Assembly: GCA_003118195.1 (NCBI GenBank)
Contig: BEXV01003869.1
Location: forward strand, 6,167-19,263
Direction: 5' to 3'
Length of the DNA stretch: 13,097 bases
DNA from: Hemicentrotus pulcherrimus
Lineage: Eukaryota; Echinodermata; Echinoidea; Camarodonta; Strongylocentrotidae
This document shows, piece by piece, positions 7,593-13,097 of this stretch (position 1 is the stretch's first letter; each line of letters opens with the position of its first letter). The position numbers and the translations under genes were made by a program. The notes under the pieces were generated by a model, which saw only the letters and a program-made list of their open reading frames with translations, searched no databases and was not told the DNA's origin.

Positions 7593-8342
7593 TTACGTGC
7601 GAACACTAGATTTCTGGATTCCAAGATGCGGGTGGCAAACTTTCCCCTCAATAATGGCATCACCAGCAGTCCATGAACTTTGGAATGAACCTTTCCCACC
7701 TTTGCCAATTAGCACAGCACTTTTGGAGGGGTTGATCTTATAGCGTCATATCTTGCAAATCCAAACGTGAACTCCATTATCTCCTATAGGTCACTGGCAG
7801 AGTTACTAACAAGAGCCACGTCGTCAGCCAGAACAATGACTCCTGAATAACGTCCGTCGATGACACAACCCAGCCCTTTCTCACGTTATTCCTTGATGAG
7901 CCCGTCGACAAACACAGTGTATAGAGTTGGGGATAGAAAACCTCCTTGCCCGACTCCTTGTGTAATGGGTATATATACCCATTCTTGCCATCCCAGAAAA
8001 CTCTGCTCTCAAGGCCATCGTTAAGGCACTGAATCATGCCCAGAATCAGTGGCTCTAATCCAGATGTTCTTAACTTATCTATCAACCCCTGATGCCAAAC
8101 AGTTTCAAACGCCTTTGGCGCATCAAGAAATGCCATGTAGGTAGGATGTTTTTTTTTTTTTGTGTGGAATGTATTAATCTCAACGATAAGTTCTAGACAC
8201 AAGGATGTTAGCATACATGAGGGTCCTTTCTGGAAGCCTATCCGAAGTTCATCAGGAATATCACGGGTGTTCAATTGATGTACTAACTGGGCTTCAGACA
8301 TATCTCAAACAGCTTACAAAGTGTTGAAGACAAAGTAATGCG
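7593..8342 (-). pseudogene. Reverse transcriptase domain of non-LTR retrotransposon (broken)
   Basis: This is the polymerase that would copy the element's RNA at the chromosomal target. Motifs on the minus strand in order are RITLSSTLCKLFEICLK (8342-8289), GFQKGPSC and MAFLDAPKAFETVWH with the first catalytic Asp, and WDGK followed by a one-base frame change near 7985. Then come ITQGVGQGGFLSPTLY (about 7966-7919), VLADDVALVSN with the catalytic Asp pair at 7820-7828, YKINPSKSAVLIGKGGKG (from 7742) and HLGI (7617-7628). Stops interrupt at 8343-8345, 8283-8285, 7886-7888, 7784-7786 and 7593-7595. The usual Phe/Tyr before ADD is Leu, AFD has become AFE, and 13 A residues encode a Lys run near 8149-8161. 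The family assignment is secure and the copy is dead. Confidence 0.92.
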
Positions 8343-8890
8343 TCAGGTATCATGAACAAAATTCTAGCCCTAAACCCAATAACTGTCCTAGCAACTTCTT
8401 TTCCCTCTTTTCCTTGAATTTTTCACAGAATTACCTGTCTCTCAATGACTTGGATGAAGGATTGTATGCGTCCACTCTGGACATGTGAAATAAAGCCTCT
8501 TTTCGGATGTAAAGCCATGCTACACTGCGTCTGAATCTTGTACGCTGTACGATGATTGGATCCGAGCCAAATGAAATACAGTATAGGGACATTGTAGGGA
8601 CTAATTTGTGTTAAATTTGGCAAAAAGTGCTGAATCAGGCTATCACATAATTATACTTGTATGAATTTTCCATTCAGTATATGTCTTATTTCAAGATCAT
8701 TCGGTAGAAATAAAAAATAACAAACATTAAAGAACTAATATTTAAAATATGTAGAGGTGCAGCTTTTGACGAAAAATATGAAATTGTGGATCAAGATGTC
8801 CGGTGTAAAGCAAATGATCTCATACATTCATCAGTACAATCTCATGATTTGCCAATGTTAATGTTATTATTGTATGTAGATGACCACCTA
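8343..8890. other. Unassigned stretch upstream (LINE orientation) of the reverse transcriptase
   Basis: In the retrotransposon orientation this would hold the region before the reverse transcriptase, but I see no convincing motif in any frame. A 66-codon minus-strand open frame (8423-8623) is unrecognised. On the plus strand a frame reads LLLYVDDHLF near 8857-8890, which superficially resembles an RT YVDD box but lacks neighbouring motifs. The boundary of the LINE fragment is therefore uncertain within this interval. Confidence 0.45.
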
Positions 8891-9086
8891 TTCCATTTCT
8901 TCCTTTTTTCATCGCCCCTTCCCCCTCTCTCTCTCTCTCCTTTTTACTCTGTGTCTCTTTCTACATTTCTATCCCCTTCTCTCTGTCAATTCAAATCTCT
9001 CTCTCTCGCGCGCGCTCTCCCTGTATCCTACGATCTGTTTCCCCTTTTACCTTTCTACCCGTCTCGCTCTGATCTGGCTCTCTCTA
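8891..9086 (+). repeat. Polypyrimidine tract with CT and CG dinucleotide runs
   Basis: Nearly 200 bases are strongly C/T-biased on the plus strand. They include (CT)7 at 8925-8938 and (CT)5 at 8997-9006 passing directly into (CG)4 at 9007-9014. The two overlapping open frames here (Ser/Leu/Pro/Phe-rich) are caused by composition and are not annotated. Such tracts are common in invertebrate LINE 3' untranslated regions and in introns. Confidence 0.85.
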
Positions 9087-9129
9087 AACCGTCATCTATA
9101 CATGTAAAATATGCTCTTTTTATGTAATA

Positions 9130-9320
9130 CTAGACTCTCACGTGTGTATAACCCCCATGAGTTATATACAGTTACTTAAAGAGTGTGTACTTGTATTTTT
9201 ATAATTCTACTTAATGCTTTTTTTAACCATGTAAATACTTTTGTAAGAATATCGTACAACTCAGCCCCTGGGCTGCGATGCATAGCTTTTTTTAAAACAA
9301 AAATAAACCATTATTAAGGT
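9130..9320 (+). mobile_element. Possible 3' end of a second non-LTR retroelement (plus strand)
   Basis: After the polypyrimidine tract comes AT-rich DNA ending in GTACAACT, then CAGCCCCTGGGCTG (9262-9275, a perfect inverted repeat) and GCGATGCATAGC. A T/A-rich stretch with AATAAA at 9302-9307 and a short ATTATTAA end follow. A compact hairpin followed by an A-rich or trinucleotide terminus is how several animal CR1-like elements end. No coding part is visible upstream, so this would be a very short 5'-truncated copy. It could equally be a host 3' untranslated region. The call rests on general resemblance only. Confidence 0.35.
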
Positions 9321-9560
9321 CTCGTTTTTGTCATTAACTCTTCCTAGAGTTTCAGCGCATTCCAATGAGACACCGAATTTTGAGGTCGCGAAATCTCCAG
9401 ATTCTTTGATGATAAATTTTCTAGTTGAACCAATTTGTAGTCAAAAACGTTGATGGCCATATTCGGTTATAATTGAACTGAATAAATATGAGAAATCATG
9501 GATAGAATATTACATTTCCTAATATTTTCAAAAATTTACACGAACTTTGGTCACCTCCAT
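9321..9560. other. AT-rich DNA, nothing recognised
   Basis: No open frame, repeat or hairpin of note is visible between the putative retroelement end and the GT-rich microsatellite. Confidence 0.5.
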
Positions 9561-9561
9561 G

Positions 9562-9640
9562 ACATGTGTGTGAGTGTACATGTGCGTACGTGTGTGTGTG
9601 TGTGCGTGTATTTGTGTGAGTGATTATACGCGCGTGCATG
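9562..9640 (+). repeat. GT-rich microsatellite
   Basis: An imperfect alternating purine-pyrimidine tract dominated by TG. The longest pure run is (TG)7 at 9591-9604, and it ends with ACGCGCGTGCATG. The alternating pattern is compatible with Z-DNA formation, and length variation between individuals would be expected. Confidence 0.9.
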
Positions 9641-10071
9641 ATTTTTTTAATTAAAAACATGAAATATACTATTAAACATATATTGACTGGCAGGGGGTGT
9701 AATAAACAATATTTTGACCACTGAAGGAGTTATATTAACCCAAGTGGTTATATTTTTCCGAATATTTTTTTTAGAAATAAAAAGTGTGAACAAAAATATT
9801 TCGAGATTGATCTAAATCGAGGAAAAATGAAATCCTTAAAAAAGAAAATTCTTATAACTTTTTTTTTTTTGGGGGGGGGGGGAACAAAAATGGTAAATGG
9901 TAAAATGTGACAGTATGGCTTCACGATGCTCTTTATGTTATACATCGATTACTTGTCAACAAGTTTCATGTGAAGGAATCATTTCTTTTTAAATGTGCAC
10001 ATTCTATTTATACAGAATGGATTTACATGTTACGTATGCAAGGTTTATAGCTCAGCACTTACTAAATATAG
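9641..10071. other. AT-rich DNA with a T12G12 homopolymer junction
   Basis: No gene is recognised. Twelve T are followed directly by twelve G at 9859-9882, an unusual sharp junction that is prone to slippage and to sequencing error. The 65-codon minus-strand open frame across it owes its Lys and Pro runs to these homopolymers and is not a credible gene. Confidence 0.6.
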
Positions 10072-10311
10072 ATAGTAATCGCCAGTATATTATTTAATCC
10101 TGACCATGAGATTCTGGAGTGTACACAAAGTTATTTTACAACTCAACAAAACTGGAAAGCACAAAGAGATTCTGTATTGGAATATGTGTTTAAAAGCGAA
10201 ATCAGAGAAAGCATAACAATACAATGTAGCAGAAAGTGGAATATACAAACTAAGGAAAAATACATGTATGACTTATCAAAAGGAATTGTTGAACTTCATT
10301 TGATAATTTGA
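10072..10311 (+). CDS. Unrecognised 79-codon open frame, possible exon or gene remnant
   Basis: The frame runs open from just after a TAG (10069-10071) to TGA (10309-10311) and has no early ATG; the only ATG is at 10264. The composition looks protein-like: mixed charge, with segments such as NPDHEILECTQSYFTTQQNW and KAQRDSVLEYVFKSEIRES. It does not match any domain I recognise. Upstream is TACTAAA, which resembles a branch point, then ATATAG, but there is no polypyrimidine tract. A stop-free run of this length is expected a few times by chance in 13 kb of AT-rich DNA, so it could be spurious. It may also be a terminal exon or a retroelement C-terminal relic. Confidence 0.2.
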   Translation: MVIASILFNPDHEILECTQSYFTTQQNWKAQRDSVLEYVFKSEIRESITIQCSRKWNIQTKEKYMYDLSKGIVELHLII

Positions 10312-11412
10312 CTGATATGTGTAAGTGAAATTTGATGTTGTAGTTGTAAACCTTTTGTGTTTTTTTGTGTGTAAGATTTATGTTCTATTGATGTGTAAGA
10401 TTTGAATGTGAAATAAGTCCTCTAATGAGGCAATTATATCTCTTCCAATGATAAAACAGATTTGTATATAATCCATTTCATGCTTATCGCGAACCTTTCT
10501 GTAAAAAAAAAACTATATCAAAGGCTAGGATTAAATCTTATTTTTGTTTATAAACATATTAAGATTTGATAACGGAATTGTGATATAATTTTGAATTTAT
10601 TTGGTACTGCTTCTTGTTCATGATGTACTATAAACGTGAAGTATTACTTTTAAACTTTTGATTGCCTTTTTTTTTTTAACACTGATGAATAAAACTAAAC
10701 TGACGATAGTTTGTCAAAATATCATGATCTCATATTCAAGACTAGGCCTATTAAAAGTCTAATTTTCTTACGGGCTTAAAATATTGATACAAATTGATAC
10801 AATATATGTAATATTGCTGATGCTAAACGTAAGTATGGCAGATATAGAGTAAAACTAATGTGATAAATGCAGATGATTCAGTTTTAGTTTTATTAATCTG
10901 TTCCCAAAATAGCAAATGTTCTTTACTGTCTGAACTTGTGTTTTCTTTCTTTTTCCTTAATAAAGAACGTAACAAAATATGATTAAAGTGATGTTACTAA
11001 TATTTCATTATGTAATAAAAGTTTATAAAGAAATAACACAACGTTGTTGTAGGGTACACGTGCATATCCGTTATTGCAATTGGGGCATATTGAAAAAAAT
11101 ATATTGTCCTTGAGATGGTGGATATTTTACCTAACTGCTAAGAAAACATAAATGCTTGTTATATGTACTAGCCAAAATGTAAAAAACAACAACAAAACTC
11201 GGCTTTCATGTCAATAAGCCCCTGTCTGAAAATATCTAGTTACGATAATTTCGGTTAAATGAATAACTTGATATAGCACGAGTGAAGCATGTACGTATAC
11301 ACTGTTTCCGCTCACCCTCTCCCGTTTATACAAATTAGGATTCTCTTTCAGCAGGTATATTATACCTCGTATATATATATTTGTAAATTAATTCAACCGG
11401 TATCAATTTCAA
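10312..11412. other. AT-rich DNA, untranslated-region-like, no gene
   Basis: This contains two direct copies of GTGTAAGATTT (10369-10379, 10393-10403), a perfect tandem duplication of ATTGATACAA (10783-10802) and scattered polyadenylation-like words such as AATAAA at 10959-10964. The texture would suit 3' untranslated or intergenic DNA. No coding region is supported. Confidence 0.5.
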
Positions 11413-11429
11413 TCCTGGTTCCGCCACTG
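11413..11429 (-). mobile_element. Solitary hAT-like terminal sequence, CAGTGGCGGAACCAGGA
   Basis: On the minus strand this 17-mer resembles the CAGTGGCGGA-type ends seen at many animal hAT-like elements. No matching inverted end or 8-bp duplication is seen in the window, so at most it is a solo terminus or a fragment. Chance similarity is possible. Confidence 0.2.
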
Positions 11430-11566
11430 TGTACACCAGTACAGACACGGTACGTTTACAAATTTACAAGAAAGCGAAGTGATCGGGGAAAAAACAAACA
11501 CGTTTTTAGTATTCCAATTATTTATATTTAACAAAACACACTTTTTCGATGCCATGTTATTGTAAG

Positions 11567-11663
11567 CGGGTACCTCGCTGCCCAATGCATGAATACAAAA
11601 AATAAACATACGGTCACGTTGTTCCACGATTATGACGATATTCGGGCACCTTGCTGCCCGAAT
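11567..11663. repeat. Duplicated hairpin motif CGGGnACCTnGCTGCCC
   Basis: CGGGTACCTCGCTGCCCAATG (11567-11587) recurs 76 bases later as CGGGCACCTTGCTGCCC-GAATG (11643-11664), nearly identical. The second copy is a perfect hairpin: ATTCGGGCA (11640-11648), loop CCTTGC, TGCCCGAAT (11655-11663). The first copy keeps only a partial stem. The GC-rich pair stands out from AT-rich surroundings. Function is unknown. Confidence 0.6.
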
Positions 11664-12643
11664 GTGACGATCGATAATCGAGTAACTCGTCGTCAAAATG
11701 ACATGCTGGCACCGCGTTGACGAATTATGTTGGTATTTCAGGTACATGTTCTTCACTGCTTTTAATCATACCTGCTTTTAATCATACTGTTTCTTTAAGT
11801 TAAGATCGAGCAAAGAGAGCGACGAAAAAAGACACTTAAGTTTCTTTTATATACTATTTTTATTTATTTTTTCTTCACAGAATAAACATTAATTAAAAAA
11901 ATGGATCCCAAAATATTTCCTTAATTTTTCTCTCTCGCTGCACCCCTAGATGTGCTGGTCTACCCCAAATGCACTAAACTGTACCAAAAGAAGTCATGTG
12001 ATTGTTCATTGCAACCAAAACGAAAAATAGGAGAGAAAAGCAAAAACAACGTCTAACCGGAAAGGAAATGTCAGACCGCCCCCTTTTCTTAATAATAACC
12101 AAAGTACCCATTTACCATAGTTGAACATTATTTTGTGTGTGTGTCTGTTTGTTTATAATATACTCTTTTCGGAACTCATTGAACAAACGAACGAGAAAAG
12201 CAATCAACTCATCATATCAATTCAATCACAGACAACAATACAATAAATTATGAAAAAAGTCACTGTGCACAGTAAAAAAAAACAGAATTTAAAAACGTAA
12301 ACGAACAGGTAGATGAAATTGTAGTGATAACAGTTTCTTGAAAAGATAGTGATACTAATGATAACGTAAATAATCATAGTTGACATTCCCCAAATACAAG
12401 AACCGTGTTTGCCCTTGATATGTTGCATATTGTACAAGAACAGAAATAAATCACTACAAGTACCATTCGGTACTATGCATCACGAAAACTTTTATGTCGC
12501 AAGGCTAAAGTTAAATTTTCGTCACCGTTGGGGGCCGTACAACTCTCTGATTTACACTTACCGTGATTTGTTATGATTGAACGGAACATTCCGCTAGTGG
12601 AGCAGGTCGTGGACATTCTTTCTAGCATTCGATTAGCTGTAAA
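11664..12643. other. AT-rich DNA upstream of the exon candidate
   Basis: There is no supported gene. A pyrimidine-rich stretch ending TTCTTCACAG at 11871-11880 looks like a 3' splice site, but the sequence after it is not clearly coding. A short (GT)n lies at 12136-12144. At 12584-12595 CGGAACATTCCG contains inverted GAA/TTC words like a minimal heat-shock element. No TATA box is evident near the candidate exon. Confidence 0.4.
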
Positions 12644-12679
12644 TGATTTCATGTCACAACAAATCCAAATTATAGCAAG

Positions 12680-12737
12680 ATGTTCATGATTGACTACTAT
12701 GTGTTGTTCGTGATGTGGCTATTTGTCATTGGACCAG
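12680..12737 (+). CDS. Candidate first coding exon of a secreted or membrane protein (partial)
   Basis: The exon would encode MFMIDYYVLFVMWLFVIGP plus the first base of a glycine-type codon (G|GT context). It would direct the protein into the secretory pathway. Residues 7-17 are a continuous hydrophobic core, and a Gly-Pro pair follows, as in cleavable signal peptides. The ATG has A at -3, and an in-frame TGA at 12644-12646 supports it as the first start in its frame; a second in-frame ATG is at 12686. The exon ends at CAG|GTAAGT (12738-12743), an exact match to the animal 5' splice consensus. The intron would be phase 1, the class usual after signal-peptide exons in domain-shuffled extracellular proteins. 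The rest of the gene is beyond the window, so the protein family cannot be named. Confidence 0.5.
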
Positions 12738-12743
12738 GTAAGT
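12738..12743 (+). promoter_or_regulatory. Consensus 5' splice site (GTAAGT)
   Basis: Together with the preceding CAG this is the full nine-base complement of U1 snRNA's 5' end. It directly follows the signal-peptide-like frame, in phase 1. No acceptor is assigned inside the window, so the intron would be longer than 360 bases. Confidence 0.55.
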
Positions 12744-12851
12744 AAAATAAAGCTGTAACAAACTAAGGAATTTGTGCGAGCTGTGCTTTTCATATTACAC
12801 CCCTTACGTATAATTTAGGCTACCATCTGGTAAAATATTCTATCAAGTGCA

Positions 12852-12891
12852 ACCCTGTCAGCTGATCACTATGACTTAGCTGAACCAGGGT
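12852..12891. repeat. Hairpin in the presumed intron
   Basis: ACCCTG (12852-12857) pairs with CAGGGT (12886-12891), and CAGCT (12859-12863) with AGCTG (12878-12882). This gives an 11-pair interrupted stem around a 14-base loop. It may be the remnant of a small repeat. No function is inferred. Confidence 0.55.
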
Positions 12892-12932
12892 CGATTACGA
12901 CTCCCTAGACCTAGCTATTATGCAACAGCAGC

Positions 12933-13097
12933 AAGGGGGCCGGGGGGCCCGGCCCTCCCCCCCTTGAGAAAAAAATCATGTAAAATCACGTGATTTTTAC
13001 CTTTTTGGGGGGTTGGGCTCAAGGGGGGGGGTGCAAATTATAAAATTTTCGATGACCAAAAATAAAAAAAAATGCCCCCCCCCCCCCCCCCCCCCCC
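12933..13097. repeat. G/C-homopolymer-rich foldback element running into a C23 tract
   Basis: GGGCCGGG (12937-12944) pairs with CCCGGCCC (12948-12955) over a three-base loop. CCCCCCCTTGAG (12957-12968) pairs perfectly with CTCAAGGGGGGG (13018-13029). Between those arms is AAAATCACGTGATTTT (12982-12997), a perfect 16-bp palindrome with a CACGTG core. From 13075 the window ends in 23 C. The block is likely a repeat inserted in the presumed intron, and the terminal C run may mark a sequencing or assembly limit. Confidence 0.75.

Larger units (their letters stand above)
5456..8342 (-). mobile_element. Decayed non-LTR (LINE-type) retrotransposon, interrupted
   Basis: Reading on the minus strand, reverse transcriptase motifs occur in correct order from 8342 down to about 7593. 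After a gap of about 1 kb, the C-terminal region continues from 6548 to 5591. The 3' end then shows a stem-loop and a (GAA)6 tail at 5491-5458. No endonuclease or first ORF was recognised above 8342, so the copy is probably 5'-truncated, as is common for LINEs. At least seven stops and about as many frameshifts break the frame, so it is inactive. The clade is unresolved, although a 3' stem-loop followed by a short tandem tail is known in CR1/L2-type elements. The sequence between the halves (6549-7592) is unrelated to the LINE and includes a MITE. Confidence 0.85.

Noticed and set aside
8857..8890. LLLYVDDHLF, resembling the YVDD box of LTR-element reverse transcriptases
   Set aside because: No other RT motifs lie upstream or downstream in any plus-strand frame, so a four-residue match is most likely chance.
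8786..9127. Ser/Leu/Pro-rich 113-codon open frame on the plus strand
   Set aside because: Produced by the polypyrimidine tract and CT repeats. The composition is that of low-complexity DNA.
11409..11756. 115-codon minus-strand open frame
   Set aside because: It has no recognisable domain, spans a duplicated hairpin and the hAT-like fragment, and has a composition expected by chance in this DNA.
11871..11880. Pyrimidine-rich TTCTTCACAG as a 3' splice site
   Set aside because: A plausible acceptor in isolation, but the following sequence has early stops and no coding character, and no donor is linked to it.

Overview
This window looks like ordinary nuclear DNA of a metazoan, most likely a marine invertebrate. 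An echinoderm-like genome is my guess from the style of the repeats, but it is not proven. The sequence is AT-rich and no open frame is intact and recognisable. It carries decayed non-LTR retrotransposon pieces, several foldback (MITE-like) elements, satellite-like arrays, CT and GT microsatellites and long homopolymers. It also has one short exon-like segment ending in a textbook 5' splice site. Nothing suggests bacterial operons, CRISPR, rRNA or tRNA genes. Most short open frames here are chance or repeat-driven, so they are not annotated as genes.

Layout. 1-2372 is mostly featureless AT-rich DNA with a small foldback element at 538-672. 2373-2914 is an eight-copy tandem array (about 60-71 bp units) rich in ACGTCA/TGACGT palindromes. 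2915-3960 holds short hairpins and a candidate terminal-inverted-repeat element (3385-3910). 3827-5388 is the most structured part. Two diverged direct repeats (3827-3956, 5286-5388) enclose a block bounded by 23-bp inverted repeats (4113-4135, 5206-5228). Inside that block are a 10-bp CAATTGGTTT array, a nested higher-order repeat whose unit length changes in 9-bp steps, an unstructured spacer, and a 241-bp near-perfect palindrome (4974-5214).

5456-8342 on the minus strand is a dead, probably 5'-truncated non-LTR retrotransposon. The reverse transcriptase part lies at 7593-8342 and the C-terminal CCHC part at 5591-6548. The 3' end still shows a stem-loop plus a (GAA)6 tail at 5458-5491. The two coding halves are separated by about 1 kb of unrelated DNA that includes a TA-flanked 268-bp foldback MITE (6990-7257).

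8880-9320 holds a polypyrimidine tract with CT and CG runs, followed by a plausible second retroelement 3' end. 9320-12640 is AT-rich with microsatellites, one unrecognised 79-codon open frame (10072-10311) and a duplicated hairpin (11567-11663). At the right end, 12680-12737 looks like the first coding exon of a secreted or membrane protein: signal-peptide-like residues, then CAG|GTAAGT in phase 1. If so, the last 360 bases are the start of its first intron, which contains a G/C homopolymer-rich hairpin element and ends in a run of C at the window edge.
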